Positions 27,762 to 37,909 are shown, numbered from the stretch's first letter. The stretch is DNA of 64,000 bases from an uncultured Rikenellaceae bacterium (GCA_949287525.1 CASEGL010000001.1:214834-278833), one strand, 5' to 3'. Notes: a model not told the origin generated them from the letters alone. Translations and numbers: made by a program.

Positions 27762-27869
27762 CCTTCCGGCTTCCTCATTGTCCCACGGACGGTTCGGCGG
27801 CACGGCCACCGCACACACAACGATCCGCGGCAGCGCCACCGACAGGGACACATTACCGAAAGAAACAAA

Positions 27870-27906
27870 AAACGACAAGACCCGGATGATCCGAGTCTTG
27901 TCGTTT
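27870..27906. terminator. Bidirectional terminator between the sigma gene and rpsU
   Basis: AAACGACAAGAC (27870-27881) pairs with GTCTTGTCGTTT (27895-27906), plus an inner CGG/CCG stem. On the minus strand the stem is followed by a run of T, so it mainly ends rpsU. The rest of 27762-27950 holds no gene. Confidence 0.85.
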
Positions 27907-27950
27907 GATGTCTGTCTCAATCGGAACGGGAATCCCCGTCCGGCGGACAA

Positions 27951-28145
27951 CTATTCCTCCTCGTTGCGACGGAGCTGCTCCACGTAGATGGCGTGGATCT
28001 TCTGCTCGCGTTTTACGACGGAAGGTTTCGTGAAGTACTGGCGACGACGAAGTTCCTTCAGGACGCCGGTTCTTTCGTATTTGCGTTTGAATTTCTTGAG
28101 AGCGCGCTCGATGTTTTCGCCCTCTTTTACAGGCATGATAATCAT
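27951..28145 (-). CDS. rpsU: 30S ribosomal protein S21
   Basis: The 64-residue protein reads MIIMPVKEGENIERALKKFKRKYERTG and continues LKELRRRQYFTKPSVVKREQK, matching Bacteroidetes S21. S21 binds near the 3' end of 16S rRNA. The ATG at 28145 gives the MIIxPxKEGEN opening of the family; an ATG nine bases further in is an alternative. Confidence 0.95.
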   Translation of the reverse strand: MIIMPVKEGENIERALKKFKRKYERTGVLKELRRRQYFTKPSVVKREQKIHAIYVEQLRRNEEE

Positions 28146-28222
28146 AGTTGTACTATTTTTTTGATTTGAAATTCGGTTGTTTCGGTCTCCGGCCGCTTCA
28201 CCGGAACGCAGCTCCGCACCCG

Positions 28223-29422
28223 TCAATTTTCGCGAGGTGCAGTGCCGAAATGAAGATACGGGGCCAGTCTGGCGGCCTCCTGTGTCGTTACCGTATGGTC
28301 TTCGATCATATCCTCAATCGTACTCCAACCTCCTTTCAATTGCCTGTTGCGCAGAGTTTTCCGCAGGGTTCGCGGGGCGATGTACGGATGTTCCGCAACA
28401 GCGTTCGGAGTCGCAAAGTTAATATCAATTTTTCGGATTTTGCAACTGTCCGCCCAAATTTGTTCGCGCATCCGCTCCCAGTTCCGCTCGGTCACGATGC
28501 CGGTTTCGAGCAGCTGCGCCGGATCATGGAACCCGCCCAGCCGTTCACGGTAGGCGATCACCGCCGCTGCCGTGGCCGGACCGATGCCCGGCACCCCGTC
28601 GAGCGCCGCCGAATCGGCGCTGTTCAGTTCGAGCGGAACGGCCGAACGCCCCGCAGCGGCCTTCCTCTCCCCGGCCGGCTCTCCGGCCGGTTGCGCAATG
28701 ACAATCCGGTCGCGCAGACGGGCAAACATGGCCTCGGAGACCACATACGACTCGGCAAAATCCCCGGCCGTGCGGAACCCTCCGCGCGCCTACCGGAAAC
28801 GGATGATCGCCTCCGCCTGACGGGGCGAAAAGCCGAGCGCCACGAATCCCGCCGCATCCAGCGCATTGGGATCGAACGGCGCAGCAGCCGTATCGGCCGG
28901 CTGCATGGTCCCCTCCGGCAGCCGTTCCGGGGTGGCGGACACCTCCTCATGCCGCTTCGGGCGCAGGCGGTAGGCCTCGCCGATGACGATATAAGGCTTC
29001 AGCCGGGCATACATCGAATCGGTCACGCCGTAACACAGTGCAAAATCCTCCGGCACGGCAAACACCTTGCCGGCCGACCGGTACTTCACGATGCCGACCG
29101 CCGTGCGCTTCGGCACGCCCAGCCGGCGCAGCTCCTCGTAAGTCACCTCGTTGGGATCGAAGGGAAAGAGCCGCAGGGTATCCGTGCCGACCGCTGTCCG
29201 CTCCGCCGCCCCACCGGCCGTTTCGGCGGCCAGCCGGTCGCCGATCAGCTGCGCGCTCCCGTCCTGCCGGGGCGACACCGTCTCGGCTGCCAGCCATCCC
29301 AGCAACGCCAGCAGGGGCAGCAGCAACAGCACGCCCCGCCGTTCGCTCGCCGTGAATCGCCAGCGGCGCCGGCTGCCGGACGATGCCGGCCTCCTCTCCT
29401 CAATCCTTTTCCCGCGTCCCAT
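28223..29422 (-). pseudogene. Helix-hairpin-helix (ComEA-like) protein gene interrupted by one amber codon
   Basis: The reading frame is continuous for 400 codons except for a TAG at 28790-28792 (codon 211). Before it: a basic N-terminus, a membrane helix (~30-46) and one and a half helix-hairpin-helix units (FDPNEVTYEELRRLGVP... and FDPNALDAAGFVALGFSPRQAEAIIRFR). After the stop the second unit resumes with ARGGFRTAGDFAESYVVSEAMF. Two more units follow (LNSADSAALDGVPGIGPATAAAVIAYRERLGG and INFATPNAVAEHPYIAPRTLRKTL). Comparing units, the stop replaces the E/S after the FR/YR pair, so GAG to TAG or TCG to TAG would explain it. Family members bind DNA; intact homologues in Bacteroidetes have similar total length. 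It lies 21 bases after the UbiD-like gene. Confidence 0.8.
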
Positions 29423-29443
29423 GCCCGCCGTTCCGTTTCAGAT

Positions 29444-31276
29444 TCACACCTCCGCCCGATCGGAATGCAGCAGCCTCCGGTAGCGCAGCGAAGGCGAGGG
29501 CATCGGATCGCCGAGGCCGTACTCACTCCACCGCATATCGACCTTGCATATGGTCGCATCGTCCGATACGACAACGTTCGGGAAACGGGTCGGAAAGCCG
29601 TCGCGTCCGGGCAGTTTGGTCCGGGCATCGACCGTCAGCACCCCATCGCGGAAGGAGACGTCGCGTCCCGCATCGGTATTGCCCGCCGCCAGCCACAACA
29701 GCTCCTCGCCCGACAATCCTGCCGCGGCACGGTCGAACAGCACGAAAACCTTCGGCCGCAGCGCATTATGGGTCATAAATTCCGCCACGGACACCTCCCT
29801 GTCGGGATCGGCAAACCCTACGGCGACACCCCATTCGGCCAGCCAGTCGAGGCTCCACGCCTCGATGCCGCCCGCCGCCAGCACCCGTTCGGGAACGCTG
29901 CACAGCGGAACGTCGGGCGTGCTGCCGGTCAGGTCGAAGGCAAGCTTGCCCCCGTAGCCGGTCACGGCCGCCGCATGATCGAGGACATCGAGCACTCCCT
30001 CGCCGCGAATGAGCGCACGGGAGAGGTCCGTATTGCGCCACAGCCCCGCCACCGTGTGCGGATCGCGCGGATCGGCGCCTGCCGGAATCATGACCAGATA
30101 TTTGTTGAACGTCATCTGCCCTGCGCCCCACAGCGCCGACACCGCCTGCCGGACATGACCCGGATAGCGCGGGGCGAAACCCGCCACGGCAATGTTGTGC
30201 GCCACACCCGCCGCCGGCATGTAGAGGTCGGTCAGGTCGGGCTGCACGGCCATGCGCATCGGAGCGAGGAAAATCGTCTCGGTCGCCCTGGCGATATACA
30301 GATCCTCCTGGGGTGGAATGCCCACCACCGTGGCCGGCCACACGGCTTCGCGCCGGTGGGTGATGGCCGTGACATGGAACAGCGGATAGCGGTCCTCCAG
30401 CGAGTAGAATCCCGTATGGTCGCCGAACGGCCCCTCCATGACCTTGGCCTCGACGGGATCGACATACCCCTCGATGACGAAGTCGCAGTCGTCCGGCACC
30501 CACAGCCCGTTGGTCAGACAGCGCACCAGCCGCACCGGGTGCCGCCGCAGGAAACCGGCCAGCAGATACTCGTCTATGCCGTCGGGCAGCGGCGCCGTCG
30601 CCGCATAGGTATAGACCGGATCGCCGCCCAGACAGACGCTCACCGGCATCCGGCGTCCCGCCCTCCGATAGGCCTCATAGTGGCGCGCACCGGTCTTGTG
30701 CATGTGCCAGTGCATGCCCGTCGTGCGGCCGTCAAAGAGTTGCATGCGGTACATGCCCACATTGGGGATGCCCGTGTCGGGATCGACCGTATGCACCATC
30801 GGCAGGGTCACGAAGCGCCCGCCGTCGCACGGCCAGCACTGCAGGACGGGCAGCCGGTTCAGATCGGCCTCCCCCTCCAGCCACACCTCCTGCTGGCAGG
30901 CTCCGCGCCCGCGCACCCGCTTCGGAAACCAGCGCGAGGCCCGTCCCAGCAGCGGCAGGGCGCCGAGCTTCTCGCCCAGCGTCCCCTTTGGCGCAGTCAT
31001 CTCGCGCAGCAGCTCCCCGATCGAATCGGCGATGTCGCCCAGCCGATCGACGCCCAGCGCCATGGCCATGCGGCGGTCGGAACCGAACAGGTTCATCAGC
31101 ACGGGAAATTCCGTTCCCGTCTGCTCGAACAGCACCGCCTTGCCGCCATCCGGACTCTTGGCCATGCGGTCGGCGATTTCGGCCATCTCCAGCACCGGAT
31201 CCACGCGGGTCGCCACCCGCACCAGCTCGCCCTCGCGTTCGAGCCGCTCGATATATTCTTTCAGACTTGCGTACAT
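29444..31276 (-). CDS. UbiD-family decarboxylase (menaquinone pathway candidate)
   Basis: The 610-residue protein is a UbiD-like prenylated-FMN decarboxylase. It has the family segments LPVLQCWPCDGGRFVTLPMVHTVDPDTGIPNVGMYRMQ, MPVSVCLGGDP and EGPFGDHTGFYSLEDRYPLFHVTAI, where the E-D pair and His are typical of the active site. The E(G)PFGDHTG segment is the strongest family signature. UbiD homologues serve ubiquinone synthesis in proteobacteria; in organisms with the futalosine pathway the MqnL/UbiD-like enzyme is used for menaquinone. mqnE at 20.3 kb makes the second role more likely here, which is an inference. Start set at MYASLKEYIERLE, close behind a -7 box. Confidence 0.88.
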   Translation of the reverse strand: MYASLKEYIERLEREGELVRVATRVDPVLEMAEIADRMAKSPDGGKAVLFEQTGTEFPVLMNLFGSDRRMAMALGVDRLGDIADSIGELLREMTAPKGTLGEKLGALPLLGRASRWFPKRVRGRGACQQEVWLEGEADLNRLPVLQCWPCDGGRFVTLPMVHTVDPDTGIPNVGMYRMQLFDGRTTGMHWHMHKTGARHYEAYRRAGRRMPVSVCLGGDPVYTYAATAPLPDGIDEYLLAGFLRRHPVRLVRCLTNGLWVPDDCDFVIEGYVDPVEAKVMEGPFGDHTGFYSLEDRYPLFHVTAITHRREAVWPATVVGIPPQEDLYIARATETIFLAPMRMAVQPDLTDLYMPAAGVAHNIAVAGFAPRYPGHVRQAVSALWGAGQMTFNKYLVMIPAGADPRDPHTVAGLWRNTDLSRALIRGEGVLDVLDHAAAVTGYGGKLAFDLTGSTPDVPLCSVPERVLAAGGIEAWSLDWLAEWGVAVGFADPDREVSVAEFMTHNALRPKVFVLFDRAAAGLSGEELLWLAAGNTDAGRDVSFRDGVLTVDARTKLPGRDGFPTRFPNVVVSDDATICKVDMRWSEYGLGDPMPSPSLRYRRLLHSDRAEV

Positions 31277-31304
31277 GGTTTTCGCAATTATTTCCGTATC
31301 TTGA

Positions 31305-31312
31305 CAAAGATA
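31305..31312 (-). promoter_or_regulatory. Predicted -7 box of the UbiD-like gene
   Basis: TATCTTTG on the minus strand, 28 bases before the ATG. Confidence 0.55.
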
Positions 31313-31461
31313 GGCATTGACAGGCGAATTCCGGCTTTTCCGCCCCCGCGAAAAAACGCCGCACGACCCGCAGCGACAGCCGGAAAGGCTCCGCGCGGCT
31401 ATCGAATTGTGAACCGAATAACAAAATCGGTGCGAAACCGCCGCCCTTATCGAAAAATTCG

Positions 31462-31469
31462 TAACTTTG
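31462..31469 (+). promoter_or_regulatory. Predicted -7 box of mutA-mutB
   Basis: TAACTTTG on the plus strand, about 58 bases upstream of the mutA ATG. Confidence 0.6.
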
Positions 31470-31527
31470 TTTGTTGATACGGACATACGACAACACAACA
31501 ACATACATACCAACTATTTTCAAAGTT

Positions 31528-33375
31528 ATGGCAAACAACAAGGAAGAGAAGCTCTTCACCGAATTCCCCCCCGTCTCGACGGAACAGTGGGAAGAGGTGA
31601 TCATGGCTGACCTCAAAGGGGCCGACTACCAGAAAAAATTAGTCTGGAGAACCTCCGAGGGCTTCAACGTTCGCCCCTACTACCGGGCGGAAGACCTCAA
31701 GGGCATCCAGTATCTCGGCAAGAAGAGCGGCGAATTCCCCTACGTGAGGGGTAACCGCTGCCACAACCGCTGGCGCATCCACGAGACCATCGCCGTCAAA
31801 GAGGTGAAAGCCGCCAACGCGTTCGCCCTCCGCGCCATCGAGGCGGGTGCCGAGTCGATCGGATTCGACCTGTCGGAGAAACTCTCCGCACAGCAGGTGG
31901 CCGACCTGATGGCCGGAATCGACTTGAACGCCACGGAACTGGCATTCAGCGGCATGCCCGACGCCGAGCTGCCCGCAAAGGTGCTGGCCGTAGCCGAAGC
32001 CAAGAAAGCCGATCCCGACAAGTTCCGCGTCTTCTTCGGTTTTGACCCGATCATCCGCCAGCTCTCGCTCAAAGGCGCCTTTTGCAACGGCGATGCCGGC
32101 CAGGCATGCTTCAAGACCATCGCCGACATGGTGAAAACCTGCCACACGGCATGGCCCAAGGCCAAATTCATCTCCGTCGGCGGCGAGACGTTCCAGAACA
32201 GCGGTTCGACCATCGTACAGGAACTCGCCTTCACGCTCGCCGCAGGCCACGAATATGTTGCCGGTCTCATGGAGGCCGGACTGAGCGCCGAGGAGGCCGC
32301 ACGCACCATCCGTTTCTCGATGGGCGTCAGCTCCAACTACTTCATGGAGATGGCCAAATTCCGCGCCGGCCGCATGCTGTGGGCCAACATCATGAACGCC
32401 TACACGGACGGCTGCGTCCGCAAGATGTTCACCCATGCCGTAACCACGACGTGGAACATCACCGCATACGACCCCTACGTGAACATGCTCCGCGGCACGA
32501 CCGAGGCCATGAGCGCATCGCTCGCCGGCGTACACTCGCTGGAGGTGATGCCGTTCGACATGGCCTACGAGGCGCCGACCGACTTCTCGTCGCGCATCGC
32601 CCGCAACGTGCAGCTGCTGCTCAAGAACGAGTCGCACTTCGACAACGTGGTCGATCCGGCCGGTGGCTCGTACTACATCGAAAACCTGACGGCCAGCATC
32701 GCCGAACAGGCCTGGAAACTCTTCAAGGAGGTTGAGGATCGGGGCGGTTACATCGCTGCCTTCCGCGAAGGCTTCATCCCCGACGCGGTGAAGGCCGCTG
32801 CCGAGGCGAAAGACAACGCCGTCGCCATGCGCCGCATCGTCCTGCTGGGTACCAACCAGTTCCCGAACTTCAACGAGACGGCCGACAAGGCAATCAACGA
32901 GCAGACCGTAACGCCCGCCGCCTGCGAGGGCAAGGTGCTGCTCCCCTACCGCGGCGGCATGGCCTTCGAGCAGCTCCGCCTGAAGGTGGATCGCAGCGGC
33001 AAGACCCCGCGCGCCTTCATGCTCACCTGCGGCACGCTGTCGATGGCCCGCGCCCGTTCGCAGTTCGCCTGCAACTTCTTCGCCTGCGCCGGCATCCGCA
33101 TGATGGACAACACCTTCTTCCACTCGGTTGAGGAGGGCGCCGAAGCCGCCCTGAAATCGGGCGCCGAGATCGTAGTGATCTGCGCGGCCGACGACGACTA
33201 CGCAACCCTCGCTCCGAAAGCCAAGGAGCTGCTGGGCGACAAGGCCATCTTCGTGGTAGCCGGAGCGCCCGCTTCGCAGCCCGAACTCGAGGCACAGGGC
33301 ATCACCCGCTACATCAGCGTCCGGAGCAACGTGCTGGAGACCCTGAAAGGTTACGTCAAAGAACTCGGAATCTAA
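31528..33375 (+). CDS. mutA: Methylmalonyl-CoA mutase, small (beta) subunit
   Basis: The 615-residue small subunit pairs with MutB. It has the TIM-barrel mutase core (for example RNVQLLLKNESHFDNVVDPAGGSYYIENLT) and a C-terminal cobalamin-like domain without the DxHxxG ligand motif, as expected for the non-catalytic subunit. The enzyme links succinyl-CoA and methylmalonyl-CoA in propionate formation. mutB follows after 15 bases. The frame is open a further 19 codons upstream, but that would start inside the leader, so 31528 is used. Confidence 0.96.
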   Translation: MANNKEEKLFTEFPPVSTEQWEEVIMADLKGADYQKKLVWRTSEGFNVRPYYRAEDLKGIQYLGKKSGEFPYVRGNRCHNRWRIHETIAVKEVKAANAFALRAIEAGAESIGFDLSEKLSAQQVADLMAGIDLNATELAFSGMPDAELPAKVLAVAEAKKADPDKFRVFFGFDPIIRQLSLKGAFCNGDAGQACFKTIADMVKTCHTAWPKAKFISVGGETFQNSGSTIVQELAFTLAAGHEYVAGLMEAGLSAEEAARTIRFSMGVSSNYFMEMAKFRAGRMLWANIMNAYTDGCVRKMFTHAVTTTWNITAYDPYVNMLRGTTEAMSASLAGVHSLEVMPFDMAYEAPTDFSSRIARNVQLLLKNESHFDNVVDPAGGSYYIENLTASIAEQAWKLFKEVEDRGGYIAAFREGFIPDAVKAAAEAKDNAVAMRRIVLLGTNQFPNFNETADKAINEQTVTPAACEGKVLLPYRGGMAFEQLRLKVDRSGKTPRAFMLTCGTLSMARARSQFACNFFACAGIRMMDNTFFHSVEEGAEAALKSGAEIVVICAADDDYATLAPKAKELLGDKAIFVVAGAPASQPELEAQGITRYISVRSNVLETLKGYVKELGI

Positions 33376-33390
33376 AGAGCAACAACAACG

Positions 33391-35529
33391 ATGAGAGCAA
33401 AATTTTCAGATATAAGCTACGAAGGCGGACCCGCTAAATGCTGTCACGCCGGAAAAGGCGGCCACGACGAACACGTATGGCTGACCGCCGAACAGATTCC
33501 CGTCAAAGGAACCTACACGGAGAAAGACCTCGAAGGACTCGAGCACCTCAATTATGCAGCCGGTATCGCCCCGTTCCTGCGCGGCCCGTACAGCACGATG
33601 TACGTCATGCGCCCCTGGACGATCCGCCAGTACGCCGGATTCTCGACCGCAGAGGAGAGCAACGCCTTCTACCGCCGCAACCTCGCCTCGGGCCAGAAGG
33701 GTCTGTCGGTCGCATTCGACCTGGCTACGCACCGCGGCTACGACGCCGACCATCCCCGTGTTGTGGGCGACGTCGGCAAGGCCGGCGTGTCGATCTGCTC
33801 GGTAGAGGACATGAAGGTGCTGTTCGACGGCATTCCGCTCGACCAGATGTCCGTCTCGATGACCATGAACGGCGCCGTACTGCCCGTACTGGCCTTCTAC
33901 ATCGTGTCGGGTCTGGAGCAGGGCGCACGCCTCGACCAGCTGGCCGGCACGATCCAGAACGACATCCTCAAGGAGTTCATGGTGCGTAACACCTATATTT
34001 ATCCGCCGGAGTTCTCGATGCGCATCATCGCCGACATCTTCGAGTACACGGCCAAGAACATGCCCAAATTCAACTCGATCTCCATCTCGGGCTACCACAT
34101 GCAGGAGGCCGGCGCCACGGCCGACATCGAGCTGGCCTACACGCTGGCCGACGGTCTGGAGTACATCCGCGCCGGTATCAACGCAGGCATGAGCGTCGAC
34201 CAGTTCGCACCGCGCCTGTCGTTCTTCTGGGGCGTGGGCATGAACCACTTCATGGAGATCGCCAAGATGCGCGCCGCACGACTGCTGTGGGCCAAGATCG
34301 TCAAACAGTTCGACCCGAAGAACCCGAAATCCATGGCGCTGCGTACCCACAGCCAGACGTCGGGCTGGTCGCTCACCGAGCAGGACCCGTTCAACAACGT
34401 GGCACGTACCGCCATCGAGGCCATGGGTGCCGCCTTGGGTCACACCCAGTCGCTGCACACCAACGCCCTCGACGAGGCAATCGCCCTGCCGACCGACTTC
34501 TCGGCCCGTATCGCCCGCAACACGCAGATCTACATCCAGGAGGAGACCAACATCTGCCGTGAGGTCGATCCGTGGGCAGGCTCCTACTATGTGGAGGCAC
34601 TGACCAACGAGATCGCCCACAAGGCATGGGAACACATCCAGGAGATCGAAAGCCTCGGCGGCATGGCCAAGGCCATCGAGACGGGTATCCCGAAAATGCG
34701 TATCGAGGAGGCTGCCGCACGCAAACAGGCACACATCGACTCCGGCCGCGAGATCATCGTGGGTGTGAACAAATACCGCCTGGAGAAGGAGGACCCGATC
34801 GACATCCTCGCCGTGGACAACACCGCCGTACGCGAGGCACAGATCAAACGCCTCCAGGAACTCCGCGCAAAACGCGACAACGAGGCCGTACAGCGTGCGC
34901 TGGCCGCCATCACCGAGTGCGTGAAGAGCGGCAAGGGCAACCTGCTGGAACTGGCCGTGGAGGCCGCCAAAGTACGGGCTACGCTGGGCGAAATCTCCGA
35001 CGCCTGCGAAGTGGTCGTTGGCCGCTACAAAGCCGTGATCCGTTCCATCTCCGGAGTATATTCAAGCGAAGTGAAAACAGACGAAAACTTTGCGAAAGCC
35101 AAGGCCATGGCCGAAGCCTTCGCCCGTAAGGAAGGTCGCCAGCCGCGTATCATGATCGCCAAGCTGGGACAGGACGGCCACGACCGTGGCGCCAAAGTCG
35201 TTGCGACGGGTTATGCCGACATCGGCTTCGACGTGGACATGGGCCCGCTCTTCCAGACTCCGGAAGAGGCCGCCAAACAGGCCGTCGAGAATGACGTACA
35301 CGTAGTGGGCGTATCGTCGCTCGCCGCAGGCCACCTGACCCTCGTGCCGCAGATCATCGCCGAGCTGAAGAAACTCGGCCGCGAGGACATCGTGGTGATC
35401 GTCGGCGGTGTGATCCCCGCTCAGGACTACCAGGAGCTTTACGACGACGGCGCTGCCGCTATCTTCGGCCCGGGTACCCCGATCGCTACGGCCGCCATCA
35501 AGATCCTCGAAATCCTGATGGGCGAATAA
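33391..35529 (+). CDS. mutB: Methylmalonyl-CoA mutase, large (alpha) subunit
   Basis: The 712-residue catalytic subunit contains the substrate-binding barrel ([25 protein letters not shown]) and a C-terminal B12 domain with DGHDRG at 595-600, where His597 is the lower ligand to cobalt. [12 protein letters not shown] and VIVGGVIP complete the cofactor site. It works as a dimer with MutA. A strong terminator follows the stop codon. No meaB/argK chaperone gene or epimerase gene is nearby. Confidence 0.98.
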   Translation: MRAKFSDISYEGGPAKCCHAGKGGHDEHVWLTAEQIPVKGTYTEKDLEGLEHLNYAAGIAPFLRGPYSTMYVMRPWTIRQYAGFSTAEESNAFYRRNLASGQKGLSVAFDLATHRGYDADHPRVVGDVGKAGVSICSVEDMKVLFDGIPLDQMSVSMTMNGAVLPVLAFYIVSGLEQGARLDQLAGTIQNDILKEFMVRNTYIYPPEFSMRIIADIFEYTAKNMPKFNSISISGYHMQEAGATADIELAYTLADGLEYIRAGINAGMSVDQFAPRLSFFWGVGMNHFMEIAKMRAARLLWAKIVKQFDPKNPKSMALRTHSQTSGWSLTEQDPFNNVARTAIEAMGAALGHTQSLHTNALDEAIALPTDFSARIARNTQIYIQEETNICREVDPWAGSYYVEALTNEIAHKAWEHIQEIESLGGMAKAIETGIPKMRIEEAAARKQAHIDSGREIIVGVNKYRLEKEDPIDILAVDNTAVREAQIKRLQELRAKRDNEAVQRALAAITECVKSGKGNLLELAVEAAKVRATLGEISDACEVVVGRYKAVIRSISGVYSSEVKTDENFAKAKAMAEAFARKEGRQPRIMIAKLGQDGHDRGAKVVATGYADIGFDVDMGPLFQTPEEAAKQAVENDVHVVGVSSLAAGHLTLVPQIIAELKKLGREDIVVIVGGVIPAQDYQELYDDGAAAIFGPGTPIATAAIKILEILMGE

Positions 35530-35548
35530 GCCGCACCCCGTATCCGAC

Positions 35549-35579
35549 AAAGCCCCGCACAATTGTGTGCGGGGCTTTT
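35549..35579 (+). terminator. mutAB terminator
   Basis: A perfect stem (35549-35561 with 35566-35578, AAAGCCCCGCACA) with a 4-base loop, ending in TTTT. Confidence 0.9.
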
Positions 35580-35949
35580 CGCTTATCCGGAGGGCATACC
35601 TGCCATGCGGACACCCTACTCCTGTCCGCCGCAACAGCTCCATCCCGACAGCCCCTTCATGATCTCCCGCCGACAGCCGACTGTCGGCTTTCCGCCCACT
35701 TCCGAACCGCCTGCCGCCCTCCCACACGCCCGCCCAAAACCGCACATTCCCCTCCCATCCCCCCGAAAACGTCTTTTCTTCACCGGAGGAGACGTTTTTC
35801 GACGCAAAAAACCGCACGACTATTTTTTATTCTCAAAAACTATCGTACATTTGCGGTCGAATTGCGCTCCGCTTCCGAGCGAGCCTTTCACAGCAACGAA
35901 ACCGTTCTTTGATTTTTGAGGATTCTGCGACATTTTTTTCACAAAGCTG
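35580..35949. other. C-rich spacer between mutAB and the tRNA cluster
   Basis: No gene is visible. It holds a perfect 8-bp stem with a CCGA loop (35669-35688, GCCGACAG/CTGTCGGC), a hairpin with a T-tail (35766-35799, AAAACGTCT/AGACGTTTT) and a -7-like TACATTTG at 35846-35853. Confidence 0.5.
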
Positions 35950-35980
35950 TTTGCTTAATTAAAAATTATCGCTACCTTTG
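35950..35980 (+). promoter_or_regulatory. Promoter of the tRNA-tuf cluster
   Basis: TTTG at 35950-35953, a 19-base spacer and TACCTTTG at 35973-35980 make the best full-length Bacteroidetes promoter in the window, 15 bases before the first tRNA. Confidence 0.8.
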
Positions 35981-35995
35981 TAACCCCGAAACATT

Positions 35996-36069
35996 GCCGA
36001 TGTAGCTCAGTTGGCCAGAGCAGCTGATTTGTAATCAGCTGGTCGGGGGTTCGAATCCCTCCATCGGCT
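35996..36069 (+). tRNA. tRNA-Thr (anticodon TGT)
   Basis: Seven-base acceptor stem GCCGATG/CATCGGC, anticodon stem GCTGA/TCAGC with loop TTTGTAA, and T-arm GGGGGTTCGAATCCCTC. The 3' CCA is not encoded. Confidence 0.95.
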
Positions 36070-36119
36070 CGAAGCTGGTCGAGGGCGAGCAAAAATGATC
36101 GTCAGATCCGCAACATATT

Positions 36120-36202
36120 GGGAGGATACCAGAGTGGCCAAATGGGGCAGACTGTAAATCTGCTGGTTGTTACCTTCGGTGGTTCGAATCCATCTCCTCC
36201 CA
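36120..36202 (+). tRNA. tRNA-Tyr (anticodon GTA)
   Basis: Class II tRNA with a long variable arm. Acceptor stem GGGAGGA/TCCTCCC, anticodon loop CTGTAAA in CAGACTGTAAATCTG, T-arm GGTTCGAATCC. Confidence 0.94.
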
Positions 36203-36266
36203 CGAAGCCGAAAGGCTTTTGTAAAGGCAGCGAATCCGAGAGGGTTCGCATTACCTTTACAGACAA

Positions 36267-36342
36267 GCGGAAGTAGCTCAGTTGATAGAGCATCAGCCTT
36301 CCAAGCTGAGGGTCGCGAGTTTGAGCCTCGTCTTCCGCTCCA
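36267..36342 (+). tRNA. tRNA-Gly (anticodon TCC)
   Basis: Acceptor stem GCGGAAG/CTTCCGC, anticodon loop CTTCCAA in CAGCCTTCCAAGCTG, and an encoded CCA at 36340-36342. A 220-base leader without a gene separates it from tuf. Confidence 0.95.
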
Positions 36343-36562
36343 ATGCAGGACGCCGTCCGGCCGCAGACGTTGAGTGTAACGCATGCGGCATTTGTGCAAT
36401 CAGCGATGAGGTGCATGCGGACAGCAGGATTCGGTCGGACGGGTGAAATATGCCCGGTCGCCGTTTTATCCGTCTGAGGGGCAACCGTTCCGGCGTACTG
36501 ACAGAGTGGTCCGAAAGACCGACATTAAAGCAATAGTTTAATTATCTAATAACTATCAAATT

Positions 36563-37750
36563 ATGGCAAAAGAGAAATTTGACAGGTCCAAGCCGCATGT
36601 GAACATCGGTACCATCGGCCACGTTGACCACGGTAAAACCACCCTGACCGCCGCTATCACGACGGTTCTCGCCAAGAAGGGTCTCTCCGAACTCCGCAGC
36701 TTCGACTCGATCGACAACGCACCGGAAGAGAAAGAGCGTGGTATCACGATCAACACCGCTCACGTAGAGTACCAGACGGCTTCCCGTCACTATGCTCACG
36801 TAGACTGCCCCGGACACGCCGACTATGTGAAGAACATGGTAACGGGTGCTGCCCAGATGGACGGTGCAATCCTCGTGGTTGCTGCAACCGACGGTCCTAT
36901 GCCCCAGACCCGTGAGCACGTGCTGCTCGCCCGTCAGGTGAACGTTCCCCGTATCGTTGTGTTCATGAACAAAGTGGACATGGTAGAGGATCCGGAGATG
37001 CTCGACCTGATCGAAATGGAGCTGCGTGACCTGCTCAACTTCTACAACTACGACGGCGACAACACCCCGATCATCCGCGGTTCCGCACTGGGTGCGCTCA
37101 ACGGCGAGCCGAAGTGGGAAGAGAAAGTAATGGAACTCATGGACGCTGTGGATACGTACATTCCGATTCCTCCGCGTGACAATGAGAAACCCTTCCTGAT
37201 GCCTGTCGAGGACGTATTCTCTATCACCGGCCGTGGTACCGTGCTGACGGGTCGTATCGAGTCGGGTGTGATCCACGTAGGTGATCCGGTTGAGATCGTA
37301 GGTCTCGGCGACAAAGCCCTCACTTCGACCTGTACGGGTGTGGAGATGTTCCGCAAACTGCTCGACGAGGGTGAGGCCGGTGACAACGTCGGTCTGCTGA
37401 TGCGTGGTATCGACAAGAAAGACGTTAAACGTGGTATGGTCGTTGCCAAACCCGGTTCGATCACTCCTCACACGAAATTCGAGGCCGAGGTTTATATCCT
37501 GAAGAAAGACGAGGGAGGTCGGCACACTCCGTTCCACAACAAATATCGTCCGCAGTTCTACCTCCGTACGCTTGACGTAACCGGTGAGGTTCACCTGCCG
37601 GAGGGTGTGGATATGGTAATGCCGGGTGACAACACGACGATCACCGTAGAGCTGATCTACCCGGTTGCTATCAACGTCGGTCTGCGTTTCGCTATCCGTG
37701 AGGGCGGCCGTACGGTAGGTGCAGGTCAGATCACGAAGATCATTGAGTAA
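36563..37750 (+). CDS. tuf: Elongation factor Tu
   Basis: Delivers aminoacyl-tRNA to the ribosome. The 395-residue protein has the P-loop GHVDHGKT at 19-26, the switch-2 DCPGHADY, and NKVDM for guanine recognition. It is flanked by tRNA-Thr/Tyr/Gly and tRNA-Trp, the widely conserved arrangement. Codon use is biased to a few codons (CGT, GGT), consistent with very high expression. Confidence 0.99.
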   Translation: MAKEKFDRSKPHVNIGTIGHVDHGKTTLTAAITTVLAKKGLSELRSFDSIDNAPEEKERGITINTAHVEYQTASRHYAHVDCPGHADYVKNMVTGAAQMDGAILVVAATDGPMPQTREHVLLARQVNVPRIVVFMNKVDMVEDPEMLDLIEMELRDLLNFYNYDGDNTPIIRGSALGALNGEPKWEEKVMELMDAVDTYIPIPPRDNEKPFLMPVEDVFSITGRGTVLTGRIESGVIHVGDPVEIVGLGDKALTSTCTGVEMFRKLLDEGEAGDNVGLLMRGIDKKDVKRGMVVAKPGSITPHTKFEAEVYILKKDEGGRHTPFHNKYRPQFYLRTLDVTGEVHLPEGVDMVMPGDNTTITVELIYPVAINVGLRFAIREGGRTVGAGQITKIIE

Positions 37751-37785
37751 TACTCGCTTCGTCCTCTGGACACCACAACCAACAC

Positions 37786-37815
37786 ATACGGGCGGATCAG
37801 AGGTTCCGCCCGTAT
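37786..37815 (+). terminator. Hairpin between tuf and tRNA-Trp
   Basis: ATACGGGCGGA pairs perfectly with TCCGCCCGTAT (11 bp) in the 70-base spacer. No T-tract follows, so it may mark an RNA-processing site or partial terminator. Confidence 0.5.
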
Positions 37816-37820
37816 GACAC

Positions 37821-37891
37821 AGGAATGTAGTTCAAGGGTAGAATAGCGGTCTCCAAAACCGTTGATGGGGGTTCGAATCCCTCCATTCCTG
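37821..37891 (+). tRNA. tRNA-Trp (anticodon CCA)
   Basis: Acceptor stem AGGAATG/CATTCCT, anticodon loop CTCCAAA in CGGTCTCCAAAACCG, T-arm GGGGTTCGAATCCCTC. The CCA end is not encoded. secE starts 19 bases later. Confidence 0.95.
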
Positions 37892-37909
37892 CAAAACAAA
37901 AAAATAAGT

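Noticed and set aside
28414..28421. Promoter for rpsU inside the helix-hairpin-helix gene (minus-strand TAACTTTG)
   Set aside because: It matches the -7 box but encodes a conserved residue stretch (NFA), lacks a -33 element and would give a ~270-base leader; chance is as likely.
28223..28744. A separate intact gene for the second half of the helix-hairpin-helix protein
   Set aside because: Its possible GTG start lies inside a helix-hairpin-helix unit that begins before the amber codon, and no promoter was seen; it is better explained as the 3' part of one gene.
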